DNA of 64,000 nt from positions 5,682-69,681 of the forward strand of contig NZ_JBGFGP010000148.1 of assembly GCF_041224545.1 (NCBI RefSeq). Direction: 5' to 3'. A program made the translations under genes and the position numbers. Below the pieces are notes generated by a model. The model saw only the letters and a list, made by a program, of their open reading frames with translations. It searched no databases and was not told where the DNA came from. Shown piece by piece: positions 20,346 to 29,398 of the stretch (positions within the stretch are counted from its first letter, which is position 1; each line of letters opens with the position of its first letter). The stretch comes from Sedimentitalea sp041224545 (GTDB lineage: Bacteria; Pseudomonadota; Alphaproteobacteria; Rhodobacterales; Rhodobacteraceae).

Positions 20346-20368
20346 GGCCCGCGCGATGCGCGCGGGCC
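20346..20368 (+). other. GC-rich hairpin after the binding-protein gene
   Basis: GGCCCGCGC (20346-20354) pairs with GCGCGGGCC (20360-20368) around a five-base loop, nine bases after the binding-protein stop and before the first permease gene. No T tract follows, so it is more likely an mRNA stability element than a strong terminator. It matches in position and type the hairpins at 6480 and 34002. Confidence 0.6.
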
Positions 20369-20391
20369 ACCGCTCCGAAAGATAGCTCATC

Positions 20392-21336
20392 ATGTTGCCC
20401 TTTATCCTGCGCCGCATCGTGATCGCGATACCGACGATCATCTTGATCTCGATCTTCGTCTTTGCCTTGCAAAAGCTGCTGCCCGGCGATCCGGTGCTGG
20501 CCATGGCCGGCGAAGAGCGCGATCCCGAGGTGCTGGAATTCCTGCGCGAGAAATACCGCCTGAACGATCCCATTCCGGTGCAATACCTGACATGGGTCGG
20601 CAATGCCTTGTCGGGTGATCTGGGGGTTTCGCTGCGTACCAATCAGCCGGTGACCGAACTGATCGCACAGAAACTGCCGGTGACGATCCAGCTCGCTTTG
20701 ATGGCGATTTGCTTTGCGCTGCTGATCGGCATCCCTGCGGGCATCCTGTCGGCGGTGAAAAAGGGCACCATCACCGATTATATCGCCAATGTGGTGGCGC
20801 TGTCGGGTCTGTCGATCCCGAACTTCTGGCTGGGGATCATGCTGATCCTGCTGGTATCGGTGAAATGGCAGTTGCTGCCGGCGTCCGGCTATGTGCCATT
20901 TTCAGAGGATCCGCTGAAATCCATCACCACGATGATCATGCCGGCCTTTGTTCTGGGAACGGCATTGGCCGCGACGCTGATGCGGCATACGCGCTCGGCA
21001 ATGCTCGAAGTGCTGACCGCGGATTATATCCGCACCGCCCGCGCCAAGGGGGTGCTGGAAAAACGCGTGGTTCTCAAACATGCGTTTCGCAATGCGCTGA
21101 CCCCGATTGTCACCCTGACCGCGTTGCTGTTTGGCGAACTGATCGCGGGTGCGGTGCTGACCGAACAGATCTTTACCATCCCCGGCTTTGGCAAAATGGT
21201 GGTCGATGCCGTATTCAACCGCGATTACGCGGTGGTGCAGGGCATTGTTCTGGTGACGGCCATCGGCTTCATCGTGATGAACCTGCTGGCGGATGTTCTT
21301 TATGTTCTGCTGAACCCGCGTCTGAGGGGACAATGA
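20392..21336 (+). CDS. Peptide-type ABC transporter permease (DppB type)
   Basis: A 314-residue inner-membrane permease with the DppB N-terminal span (FILRRIVIAIPTIILISIFV), the conserved LLPGDPV segment and the extracytoplasmic REKYRLNDPIPVQYLTWVGN region. The EAA loop ARAKGVLEKRVVLKHAFRNAL is well preserved. It pairs with the next permease, which starts one base after its stop codon. Confidence 0.87.
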   Translation: MLPFILRRIVIAIPTIILISIFVFALQKLLPGDPVLAMAGEERDPEVLEFLREKYRLNDPIPVQYLTWVGNALSGDLGVSLRTNQPVTELIAQKLPVTIQLALMAICFALLIGIPAGILSAVKKGTITDYIANVVALSGLSIPNFWLGIMLILLVSVKWQLLPASGYVPFSEDPLKSITTMIMPAFVLGTALAATLMRHTRSAMLEVLTADYIRTARAKGVLEKRVVLKHAFRNALTPIVTLTALLFGELIAGAVLTEQIFTIPGFGKMVVDAVFNRDYAVVQGIVLVTAIGFIVMNLLADVLYVLLNPRLRGQ

Positions 21337-21337
21337 C

Positions 21338-22204
21338 ATGAGTGCGCAAGCCGATCCCGTCCTGGCGACCAAATCGCAGAGCCGCGTATGGAAAAAATTC
21401 CGCAGCCATCGCAGCGCGATGCTGGGCGGCATACTCGTCACCTTTTTTATCCTGGTTGCACTGGCCGCCCCGATCCTGCCGATCCCCGACCCGGCCGCAA
21501 CCGATTGGGGGGCGGTGCGCAAGCCGCCAAGCGCGGCGCATTGGCTGGGCACCGACGAGATCGGCCGCGATGTGCTGGCCCGGATGGTCTGGGGCGCACA
21601 GGCGTCCTTGCTGGCGGGTGTGGTGTCGGTCGGTATCGCGCTGTTGCTGGGCGTGCCGCTGGGCATTCTGGCGGGTTATTTCGGCGGCTGGACAGATGCG
21701 ATCATCTCGCGCTGTACCGAGGCGCTGCTGGCCGCGCCGTTCCTGATCCTCGCGATTGCGCTGGCGGCGTTTCTCGGGCCATCGCTGACCAACGCGATGA
21801 TTGCCATCGGCATTTCCGCCATGCCGATCTTCGTGCGGCTGACCCGCGGGCAGGTTCTCAACATCAAGACCGCGGATTACGTGGAATCCGCCCATGCCAT
21901 CGGGCTGCCCAATTATCGCATCCTGTCGCGATACATCTTTCCCAACGTGCTGCCCCCTATTCTCGTTCAGGCGACATTGACCATTGCCACCGCGATCATC
22001 GCCGAGGCGTCGCTGTCGTTCCTGGGCCTGGGCCAGCAACCGCCTGCCCCAAGCTGGGGTTCGATGCTGAACACGGCCAAGAATTTCCTGAACCAGGCCC
22101 CTTGGATGGCGATGTGGCCGGGGATCGCGATCTTTCTTGTTGTGCTGGGTTTCAACCTTTTGGGCGACGGGCTGCGCGATGCGCTGGACCCGCGCGAACA
22201 CTGA
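21338..22204 (+). CDS. Peptide-type ABC transporter permease (DppC type)
   Basis: A 288-residue inner-membrane permease with an N-terminal cytoplasmic segment (WKKFRSHRSAMLGG), the DppC hallmark LGTDEIGRDVLARMVWGA and an EAA loop ending in IFPNVLPPILVQ. Six spans are expected. It completes the importer, and the gamma-glutamyltransferase-like gene begins 14 bases later with its own GGAG. Confidence 0.87.
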   Translation: MSAQADPVLATKSQSRVWKKFRSHRSAMLGGILVTFFILVALAAPILPIPDPAATDWGAVRKPPSAAHWLGTDEIGRDVLARMVWGAQASLLAGVVSVGIALLLGVPLGILAGYFGGWTDAIISRCTEALLAAPFLILAIALAAFLGPSLTNAMIAIGISAMPIFVRLTRGQVLNIKTADYVESAHAIGLPNYRILSRYIFPNVLPPILVQATLTIATAIIAEASLSFLGLGQQPPAPSWGSMLNTAKNFLNQAPWMAMWPGIAIFLVVLGFNLLGDGLRDALDPREH

Positions 22205-22218
22205 GTATCGGAGAATTC

Positions 22219-24009
22219 ATGTCTGACTTTACCACCCGCCCCGAAATTCGCGGTACTTTCGGGGTCGTCACATCGACACACTGGCTTGCGTCCTCTGTCG
22301 GGTTCGGCATTCTGGAAAAGGGTGGCAACGCTTTTGATGCCGCCGTGGCCACTGCCTTCGTGCTGCAAGTCGTCGAGCCGCACCTGAACGGGCCTGCGGG
22401 CGATATGCCGGCAATCCTGCATTCCGCTGAGACCGGGGAAACCACCGTGCTTTGTGCGCAGGGTGTCAGCCCGGCAGCGGCGACGATCGAGGCACATACC
22501 GAACAGGGGCTCAAGCTGGTGCCCGGCTCGGGATTGCTGGCGACGGTTGTGCCCGGCGCGTTCGACGGCTGGCTGATGATGCTGCGCGATCACGGAACGA
22601 TGAGCTTGCGGGAGGTGCTGCAACCGGCCATCGACTATGCCCGCGACGGCCATCCGGTCCTGCCACGCGTCGCCGCGACCATTGCGGATCTGCGTGAGTT
22701 CTTCGAGACCGAATGGCCCAGCTCTGCCGCTGTCTGGACACCGGGTGGGCAGGCACCCGAGGCCAATACGCTGTTCAGGAATCCCGATCTGGCTGACACC
22801 TATGACCGGCTGGCGCGTGTGGCCGACATGACCGGGGGCGACCGCGTGGCGCAGATCGACGCCGCCCGTGCCGAATGGCGCGAGGGGTTCGTCGCCGAGG
22901 CGATCTTCGACTACCTCAAGGACGCCCGTGTGATGGATGTGTCCGAGGAAAAGCACAGCGCCATTCTGGCCCCCTCGGACATGGCCGACTGGCGCGCCAC
23001 CTATGAAGAGACGCTGACGCTCGATTATCACGGCTGGACGGTTCACAAGACCCACGCCTGGAGCCAGGGGCCGGTGATGTTGCAGGCCCTGTCGATTCTC
23101 AAGCATTTTGACCTGGGCGCGATGGACCCCAACGGCGCGGAATTCGTGCACACGGTGATCGAGGCCATGAAGCTCGCCTATGCCGACCGCGAGGCCTATT
23201 ACGGCGATCCGGATTTCAGCGAGATCCCGATAGATCACCTGCTGTCCGATAGCTACGGTGCCGAACGGGCCCGGCTGATCGATGCGACCGCTTCGATGGA
23301 GCAGCGCCCGGGGCGCGTGCCCGGATTCGAGCATCTGGCGGATGCCTATATCGCCCGCGCGCAACAGGATTTCGGGGTGGCCGGCGTCGCCGCGCAGGAG
23401 CCGACCATGGCGCACCTGACCGAGAAGCGGGGCGATACCGTGCATCTGGACGTGATCGACCGCTGGGGCAACATGGTGGCCTCTACCCCATCGGGCGGGT
23501 GGTTGCAGAGCTCGCCCGTCATTCCGGGGCTTGGCTTTCCACTGAACTCGCGCGCACAGATGTTCTGGCTGATCGACGGTCTGCCCAGTTCGATGGCCCC
23601 CAAACGCCGCCCGCGTACCACGCTGACGCCCTCTTTCGCGGAAAAGGATGGTGCGCGTCTGGTGTTCGGGACACCCGGAGGGGACCAGCAGGATCAGTGG
23701 AACCTGATCTGGTTCCTGCGCTTTGTCCATCACGGGCTGGGTCTGCAACAGGGGATGGACGCGCCGCTGTTCCATACCATGCATTTCCAGGGTTCGTTCT
23801 TTCCGCGGGAAGTGAAACCGGGCGAAATGATGATGGAGCCCGCATTCGACGGGCAGGTCATAGAGGCGCTGCGCGCGCGCGGCCACATCGTCACGGTGTC
23901 CGAGCCGTGGGCCGTGGGCCGGCTCACCGCCGCGATGCGCGAGGCGGACGGAATGCTGCGCGCCGCTGCCACCCCGCGTCTGATGCAAGCCTATGCGGTC
24001 GGGCGATGA
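22219..24009 (+). CDS. Cytoplasmic gamma-glutamyltransferase-family Ntn hydrolase
   Basis: A 596-residue protein of the gamma-glutamyltranspeptidase superfamily. It would be made as a precursor that self-cleaves before the catalytic threonine, Thr407 in GDTVHLDV, which is followed by the family block DRWGNMVASTPSGGW. Other family marks are GGNAFDAAVATAF near the N-terminus, the substrate-region GTPGGDQQ and the late GHIV region. No signal peptide is present, so it works in the cytoplasm on what the upstream ABC importer brings in, hydrolysing or transferring a gamma-glutamyl or related amide. The start at 22219 has GGAGAATTC upstream; the open frame extends much further upstream but there overlaps the permease. 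Its true substrate is unknown. Confidence 0.83.
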   Translation: MSDFTTRPEIRGTFGVVTSTHWLASSVGFGILEKGGNAFDAAVATAFVLQVVEPHLNGPAGDMPAILHSAETGETTVLCAQGVSPAAATIEAHTEQGLKLVPGSGLLATVVPGAFDGWLMMLRDHGTMSLREVLQPAIDYARDGHPVLPRVAATIADLREFFETEWPSSAAVWTPGGQAPEANTLFRNPDLADTYDRLARVADMTGGDRVAQIDAARAEWREGFVAEAIFDYLKDARVMDVSEEKHSAILAPSDMADWRATYEETLTLDYHGWTVHKTHAWSQGPVMLQALSILKHFDLGAMDPNGAEFVHTVIEAMKLAYADREAYYGDPDFSEIPIDHLLSDSYGAERARLIDATASMEQRPGRVPGFEHLADAYIARAQQDFGVAGVAAQEPTMAHLTEKRGDTVHLDVIDRWGNMVASTPSGGWLQSSPVIPGLGFPLNSRAQMFWLIDGLPSSMAPKRRPRTTLTPSFAEKDGARLVFGTPGGDQQDQWNLIWFLRFVHHGLGLQQGMDAPLFHTMHFQGSFFPREVKPGEMMMEPAFDGQVIEALRARGHIVTVSEPWAVGRLTAAMREADGMLRAAATPRLMQAYAVGR

Positions 24010-24752
24010 CCTGGTCGATCATCGCACACGATCCGTCGGACGGGGCCATTGGCATAGCCGTGGCCAGCCGGTTCTTTGCCTGCGGTGCGATGGTGCCCTA
24101 TGTCGGCGCGAAAACGGCGGTCGCAAGCCAGGCGTTCTGCAACCCGGTCTGGGGCACCGAGGGTCGCGACCGGCTGCAGGCAGGCGAAGCGGCGCGCGAC
24201 GTGCTGGCCGATTTCGTCAAACGCGATGCGGGTCAGGCGATCCGCCAATGTCACATGATGGATGCGCAGGGCGATTTCGTCGCCCATACCGGTGCGGATT
24301 GCACGGACTGGGCCGGTCATCTGATCGGTGACGGTTTTTCCGTCGCTGGCAACATGCTGGCGGGCTCGCAAGTGATCGAAGCCACAGCCGATGCGCTGGT
24401 TCAATCTCGCGATCTGCCTCTGCCTCAAAGGCTCCTCGCAGCGATGCGGGCGGGGGAAAAGGCCGGTGGTGACAAGCGCGGAAAACAGGCCGCGGGTCTG
24501 GTCATTCACCATGGCGAAGCGCATCCCTGGCTGGATCTGCGCGTGGATGATCACGGCGATCCGCTGGCGGAACTTGACCGGCTGCTGGATGTGGCGGGCG
24601 AACGCTATCTCTTTTTCGCCGACGCGATGCCCGGAGCACAACGGTTCTCGGGTCTTCCGACGCGCGAGGCGCTGGACGCGCGCATCGAGGCCGAGTACGA
24701 TCGGCGGCTACGTGCTGGCCATGTCAGCCGTTCCCTGGCAACCGACCCCTGA
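24006..24752 (+). CDS. DUF1028 family protein, probable Ntn-hydrolase-like enzyme
   Basis: A 248-residue DUF1028 protein. The family opening is intact: MTWSIIAHDP, then IGIAVASRFFACGAMVPY and AVASQAF. These are typical of a fold related to N-terminal nucleophile hydrolases; after removal of Met1, Thr2 could be the nucleophile. It overlaps the gamma-glutamyltransferase-like gene by an ATGA, so the two are coupled. The function of the family is not settled, and a peptidase or amidase acting on the product or substrate of its neighbour is plausible. Confidence 0.8.
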   Translation: MTWSIIAHDPSDGAIGIAVASRFFACGAMVPYVGAKTAVASQAFCNPVWGTEGRDRLQAGEAARDVLADFVKRDAGQAIRQCHMMDAQGDFVAHTGADCTDWAGHLIGDGFSVAGNMLAGSQVIEATADALVQSRDLPLPQRLLAAMRAGEKAGGDKRGKQAAGLVIHHGEAHPWLDLRVDDHGDPLAELDRLLDVAGERYLFFADAMPGAQRFSGLPTREALDARIEAEYDRRLRAGHVSRSLATDP

Positions 24753-24761
24753 TACGAACAG

Positions 24762-25460
24762 ATGGACACGCACCAGCAGCACACGAACCCGGACCAACAC
24801 GCCAAATCCCAGATCCTGTCGCTGTTGTCCTCCGGCACGCTGGGTAGCAGTGGCCGTCTTCCCAGCGAACGGGCGCTTTCCGAACGGTTCCGGATCGGGC
24901 GGCGGCGGGTGCGCGAAGCCCTTGCACAGCTTGAGGCCGAAGGGCTGATCTGGCGCAAGCAGGGCTCGGGCACCTATGCGGGCAAGCCGGCGGATCCGAC
25001 CGGTGAACTCGCCGCGCGCATCGCCGGTGAAACCAACGCGATCCAGATCATGGAGGCCCGCCTGTGCATCGAGCCCGAACTTGCGGCACTTTGCGCCGAA
25101 AGGATCAAGCCACCCGCCGTCGAACAGTTGCGCCGATTGGCGGCCCGGATCGTGCGTTCGCTGCCCAACAGCGAGAATGAGATCTGGGACGGCGCATTGC
25201 ACAGGATGATTGCCGAAGAAGCCCGCAACAAGCCTCTCCTGACCTGTTTCGCCATGCTGGACGAAATCCGCGTCAGCGCCGATTGGCTGATCTTTCGCGC
25301 GCGGGCCCGTCCGCCGGGGTCTTTCGAACGCAGTCTGCGCCAGCACGACCGCATCATCGACGCGATCGCGGCGGGCGATCCCGAGGCCGCGCGCGCGGCG
25401 ATGCATACGCACCTGAATGAACGGTTCACTGCCCTGCGCGCAGAGGTGACCGACCGCTGA
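24762..25460 (+). CDS. GntR-family (FadR subfamily) transcriptional regulator
   Basis: A 232-residue regulator with an N-terminal GntR winged helix (SERALSERFRIGRRRVREAL, then the wing RKQGSGTYAG at about residues 66-75) and a helical FCD ligand-binding domain with scattered metal-type histidines (LHRMIAEE, HDRIIDAI, MHTHLNERF). It is the last gene of the ABC/gamma-glutamyltransferase operon, nine bases after DUF1028. It is the likely repressor acting at the dyad over the operon's -10 box at 16675-16695. Confidence 0.85.
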   Translation: MDTHQQHTNPDQHAKSQILSLLSSGTLGSSGRLPSERALSERFRIGRRRVREALAQLEAEGLIWRKQGSGTYAGKPADPTGELAARIAGETNAIQIMEARLCIEPELAALCAERIKPPAVEQLRRLAARIVRSLPNSENEIWDGALHRMIAEEARNKPLLTCFAMLDEIRVSADWLIFRARARPPGSFERSLRQHDRIIDAIAAGDPEAARAAMHTHLNERFTALRAEVTDR

Positions 25461-25515
25461 CGATCCGGAAGATTTGCCCCGGTCCATTCCTGCAGTCATC
25501 GGGGCTTCGAAGCGT

Positions 25516-26529
25516 TCAAATCCTGTAGGATCCCGGCGTCCGATTGGTCCATTTTCGAAAGGCGCGATGAAAATTCGCAGGCGCGGAAAACCCGGTTTCA
25601 AAGGCGATGTGTTCGATGCTGTCCTGTCCGTTTTGCAGGGCACGAATGGCCATGTCCCGGCGCAGCGCATCCTTGATCTCCTGAAACGAGGTCCCTTCCT
25701 CCTTGAGCCGCCGATTCAACGTGCGTGGTGTCATTTTCAGCGCGCTGGCCGCTTCGGGAAGCTGGCAGCTCTGCCACGCAGCACCATAGAGAAAGGCGCG
25801 CACCCGTAGCGAGCAGGTATGCGCCCGTGATCCGGTGAACATCCAGTCAAGCGGTGCCCGTTGCAGGAATGCGGTCGCCTCGGCCGGGCCGCGTGCTACG
25901 GGGCGCGTAAATTCGCGCGGGTCGAAACGGATGCTGGTCCGGGGCGCCGAGAACCGCACCGGGCATGGAAAAACCACCGCGTAATCGGCGGCGAAATCCG
26001 GGCGCGCAAAGGCAAAGCGCACCTCTGTGACCGGCAGTTCGAACCCGCCAAGCCAGGACAGCAACCCATGCGCCAGCTTGAGCAGCAGCATGTGACCGAA
26101 ACGCTGTGGCCGAACCCCCTTCTCACAGGGGCTCAGCGCAAGGTCGATCGCGTCTTGGTTGCGCTGCAAATCCAGATGGAAATCGTCCAGCAACAGGTTC
26201 CAATAGGTCGAAAACCGGTAAAGCGCCGAGGTCATGCTGCTTGCCTCGCGCTGCACCGTGACGAGGTGTTGCAGGGCGCGTGGCCGGATGGGACGGCTCC
26301 ACAGTCCCATCATTTCGTCGCCGGTTTCTGGCGCGGCAAGCTGATAGAGGCGCGCGATCTCGTTCAGTGTGATCCGCTGCTGCGGCATCATCGGTCCGAC
26401 CTGAAGGCCCGAGCGCCGCAGCAGCGCATCCATCACCTCTTGGGTACAACGCGACCGGAGCGCATCGAGCCAATCCTGGATGAATGCGGCCGATACCGTG
26501 GTCAGGGATATCGGATCGTGATTGGTCAT
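25516..26529 (-). CDS. AraC-family regulator with an arabinose-binding-like N-terminal domain
   Basis: A 337-residue regulator. The N-terminal two thirds resemble the OruR/ArgR-type ligand domain of AraC proteins (RITLNEIARLYQLAAPETGDEMMGLWSRP). The C-terminus has the two helix-turn-helix units (QLPEAASALKMTPRTLNRRLKEEG and SIEHIAFETGFSAPANFHRAFRKWTN). It is divergent from the dmdC/dmdD-like operon and probably controls it. The start at ATG 26529 has an AGGG upstream. Confidence 0.85.
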   Translation of the reverse strand: MTNHDPISLTTVSAAFIQDWLDALRSRCTQEVMDALLRRSGLQVGPMMPQQRITLNEIARLYQLAAPETGDEMMGLWSRPIRPRALQHLVTVQREASSMTSALYRFSTYWNLLLDDFHLDLQRNQDAIDLALSPCEKGVRPQRFGHMLLLKLAHGLLSWLGGFELPVTEVRFAFARPDFAADYAVVFPCPVRFSAPRTSIRFDPREFTRPVARGPAEATAFLQRAPLDWMFTGSRAHTCSLRVRAFLYGAAWQSCQLPEAASALKMTPRTLNRRLKEEGTSFQEIKDALRRDMAIRALQNGQDSIEHIAFETGFSAPANFHRAFRKWTNRTPGSYRI

Positions 26530-26549
26530 CTGCGGGCCCTTGGCGTAAT

Positions 26550-26583
26550 CCGATACATTTTTGGCAAATTATGAGATTATCGG
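26550..26583. promoter_or_regulatory. Candidate dyad in the AraC/dmdC divergent promoter
   Basis: CCGATA (26550-26555) and TATCGG (26578-26583) form an inverted repeat across an AT-rich 22-base centre in the 110-base gap between the divergent genes. The spacing is about two and a half helical turns. It could bind the AraC regulator or mark overlapping promoters. The short arms make it a weak call. Confidence 0.25.
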
Positions 26584-26639
26584 CAAGAGAAGCGCCCTTT
26601 AGATGACGTAAAACCATAGCCGCAGGACAGGAGGCCCGC

Positions 26640-28403
26640 ATGTCATATCATCCCCCCTTTGAGGATTTGATGTTTTGTATCGAACACCTGTCACACTGGG
26701 ATACGGTGTCGGCGATGGAGGCATATTCCGACCTGGACCTGACGGATATCGCCGCCGCGCTCGAAGGCTATGCCCGCTTTTGCAGTGAACAGATCGCGCC
26801 GCTGTCATCTGTCGGGGACGAGTCGGGCGCGCAGTTCCGGGACGGGCGCGTGACAATGCCCGAGGGCCATGCAAGTGCCTATGCGCAATTCGTGGAGATG
26901 GGCTGGCAGGCGCTGACCCATCCTGCGGAATATGGCGGCATGGGATTGCCGCGCGTGGCCGGTGCCGCCGGGGTCGAGATGCTGAACGCTGCGGATATGA
27001 GCTTTGGGCTCTGCCCGCTGTTGACGGATGGCGCAATCGAGGCGTTGTTGCTGACCGGTTCGGACGAACAGAAGGCAACCTATCTTGAGCCGCTGATCTC
27101 GGGCCGCTGGTCGGGGACGATGAACCTGACCGAACCACAGGCGGGGAGCGATCTGGGGCGCGTGGCGACCAGGGCGCAGCGGCGCGATGATGGCACTTAT
27201 GGAGTCTCGGGGACCAAGATATTCATCACGTTCGGCGCGCATGACCTGACAGGGAACATCATCCATCTCGTCCTTGCCCGCACGCCCGAGGCCCCGGCAG
27301 GCCCGAAAGGGTTGAGCCTGTTTATCGTGCCGCAGAAACTGGTGGACGCGGATGGCGCGCCCGGTGCCGCCAACGCAGTGACCTGCGTGAGCATCGAGCA
27401 CAAGCTGGGCGTGCGCGCGAGTCCGACGGCGGTGCTGGAATATGACGATGCGACAGGGTTCCTGATCGGCGAGGAGAACCGCGGACTGGAATACATGTTC
27501 ATCATGATGAACGCCGCGCGGTTTGCGGTGGGTGTGCAGGGCATTGCCGTTTCGGAGCGGGCGTATCAGCGGGCGCTGGCCTATGCGCGCGAACGCGTGC
27601 AAAGCCGCCCTGTCAACGGCTCGGCCAAAGATGCCGTGGCAATCATCGAGCATCCGGATGTCCGCCGGATGTTGTTGCGCATGCGCAGCCTGACCGAGGG
27701 TGGCCGCGCCATGGCGGCGGCGACCGCCGGGCTGCTGGATATGGCGCATCACGGCGCGGATAGGCAAGCCGGCGCATTGGCCGAATTCATGGTGCCGCTG
27801 GTCAAGGGGTTCTGTTCGGAACGCGCGGTCGAGGTTGCTTCGCTTGGCGTGCAGATCCACGGCGGGATGGGCTTCATCGAAGAGACCGGAGCGGCGCAGC
27901 ATTACCGCGATGCCCGCATTCTGCCGATCTACGAGGGCACCACAGCCATTCAGGCCAATGATCTGCTGGGCCGCAAGGTGATGCGCGACGGGGGCGAAAC
28001 CGCACGGCGTTTCGCGGCGCGGATTGCCGATACCGAGGCCGCCCTGTCCGGGGGCGACGACACCGCGCAGACCATCGGCAGGGCGCTTGCAGAAGCGCGC
28101 GGCGCGTTCGAAACCGCGCTGGACTGGCTGATGGACCACACGCGGAGCGACGTTGACGCGGCCTATGCCGGGGCGGTTCCCTTTCTGACGTTGTCGGGCA
28201 CCCTGGCCGCCGGATGGAAGCTGACCCAGGGGGCGCTGGCAGCGCAGGCTGCGCTGGACGCAGGCCAGAACCCGGAGTTCATGAGCCGGAAAATCGCCAC
28301 CGCCCTGTTCTTTGCCCAGCATATCCTGCCGGAATGCCAGATCGAACGCTCTCGCATCGTCAACGGCGCGGCCAGTGTTCTGGCCACCGACTTCCCTGAC
28401 TGA
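26640..28403 (+). CDS. dmdC: Acyl-CoA dehydrogenase, DmdC-like (methylmercaptopropionyl-CoA dehydrogenase)
   Basis: A 587-residue flavin acyl-CoA dehydrogenase of the long form with a C-terminal extension. The family blocks are NLTEPQAGSDLGRVATRA, the GTKIFIT segment, RFAVGVQGIAVSERAYQ and the flavin-contacting GGMGFIEETGAAQHYRDARILPIYEGTTAIQ. AGGAGG seven bases upstream fixes ATG 26640. Length, N-terminal architecture and direct coupling to a DmdD-like hydratase match the dmdC-dmdD pair of Ruegeria, which oxidises 3-methylmercaptopropionyl-CoA to methylthioacryloyl-CoA in DMSP demethylation. A general acyl-CoA dehydrogenase paralogue cannot be fully excluded. Confidence 0.72.
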   Translation: MSYHPPFEDLMFCIEHLSHWDTVSAMEAYSDLDLTDIAAALEGYARFCSEQIAPLSSVGDESGAQFRDGRVTMPEGHASAYAQFVEMGWQALTHPAEYGGMGLPRVAGAAGVEMLNAADMSFGLCPLLTDGAIEALLLTGSDEQKATYLEPLISGRWSGTMNLTEPQAGSDLGRVATRAQRRDDGTYGVSGTKIFITFGAHDLTGNIIHLVLARTPEAPAGPKGLSLFIVPQKLVDADGAPGAANAVTCVSIEHKLGVRASPTAVLEYDDATGFLIGEENRGLEYMFIMMNAARFAVGVQGIAVSERAYQRALAYARERVQSRPVNGSAKDAVAIIEHPDVRRMLLRMRSLTEGGRAMAAATAGLLDMAHHGADRQAGALAEFMVPLVKGFCSERAVEVASLGVQIHGGMGFIEETGAAQHYRDARILPIYEGTTAIQANDLLGRKVMRDGGETARRFAARIADTEAALSGGDDTAQTIGRALAEARGAFETALDWLMDHTRSDVDAAYAGAVPFLTLSGTLAAGWKLTQGALAAQAALDAGQNPEFMSRKIATALFFAQHILPECQIERSRIVNGAASVLATDFPD

Positions 28404-28426
28404 CCCCTTCTGAAAGGACCCGAGCC

Positions 28427-29236
28427 ATGAACGACGTCGTGAACCCCGACACCTATGAAAGTCTTGCCATTTCCGAACGCGACAATGGCCTTTACGTGGT
28501 GGCGCTGAATCGTCCGACCAAGCGCAACGCGCTGGACGTGGCCACCATCGAAGAACTGATCCGCTTCTTTTCCGGTGCCCGTATGGCGGGCGTCAAGGCG
28601 GTGGTTCTCGCGGGCGAAGGCGATCATTTCTGCGCCGGTCTGGATCTGATCGAACACTGGAAGGCAGACCGCAGCCCGGACGATTTCATGCATGTGTGCC
28701 TGCGCTGGCACGAGGCATTCAACAAGATGGAATATGGCGGCGTGCCCATCGTTGCCGCGCTCAAGGGCGCGGTTGTCGGCGGCGGTCTGGAACTGGCCAG
28801 TGCGGCGCATATCCGGGTGATCGACCCCGGCACCTACTTCGCCCTTCCCGAGGGCCAGCGTGGCATCTTTACCGGGGGCGGGGCCACGATCCGCGTGTCG
28901 GACATGATTGGCAAATACCGCATGATCGATATGATCCTCACCGGTCGTGTCTATCAGGGTCAGGAGGCCGTTGATCTCGGCCTGGCGCAATACATCGTCG
29001 AAGATGGCCGCAGCTTTGACAAGGCAATGGAGATTGCCGACAAGGTGGCGCAGAACCTGCCGCTGACCAACTTTGCGATCTGTTCGGCGATCAGCCACCT
29101 GAACAACATGTCCGGTATGGACGCAGCCTATGCGGAGGCCGTTGTCGGCGGCGTGGTCAACACGCAGCCCGCGGCCCGCGCCCGGCTCGAAGCCTTTGCC
29201 AACAAAACTGCCGACCGCGTGCGTCCCAAGAGCTGA
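28427..29236 (+). CDS. dmdD: Crotonase-family hydratase, DmdD-like (methylthioacryloyl-CoA hydratase)
   Basis: A 269-residue crotonase with the oxyanion-hole segments DHFCAGLDL and KGAVVGGGLELA and two acidic catalytic candidates, Glu122 and Glu142 (in ALPEGQRGIF). These lie one residue from the Glu121/Glu141 pair I recall for Ruegeria DmdD, though the 20-residue spacing is common to crotonases in general. The segment GGVPI before the oxyanion loop and TGGGATIRVSDMIGKYR also resemble DmdD as I remember it. The gene follows dmdC by 23 bases with AAAGGA upstream. It would release methanethiol and acetaldehyde from methylthioacryloyl-CoA. Confidence 0.72.
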   Translation: MNDVVNPDTYESLAISERDNGLYVVALNRPTKRNALDVATIEELIRFFSGARMAGVKAVVLAGEGDHFCAGLDLIEHWKADRSPDDFMHVCLRWHEAFNKMEYGGVPIVAALKGAVVGGGLELASAAHIRVIDPGTYFALPEGQRGIFTGGGATIRVSDMIGKYRMIDMILTGRVYQGQEAVDLGLAQYIVEDGRSFDKAMEIADKVAQNLPLTNFAICSAISHLNNMSGMDAAYAEAVVGGVVNTQPAARARLEAFANKTADRVRPKS

Positions 29237-29398
29237 CATCGCGGCAACCGGAACCGGGATTGGCCATGACAGGCCGGTAGAATGCACCGGTCAGTGTCGA
29301 TATCATTGCACGACTTCGGTTTCCGAGGCGTGCCGGCGCTGCCGGGCGCGCGACGAATGGATCGGTGGCGAATCTGAACGGGGGCAGAGCGTGAGCAG

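Noticed and set aside
21967..23988. A 673-codon minus-strand frame opposite the gamma-glutamyltransferase-like gene.
   Set aside because: The plus strand encodes a complete Ntn hydrolase with its catalytic threonine, and the antisense product has no recognisable motifs.
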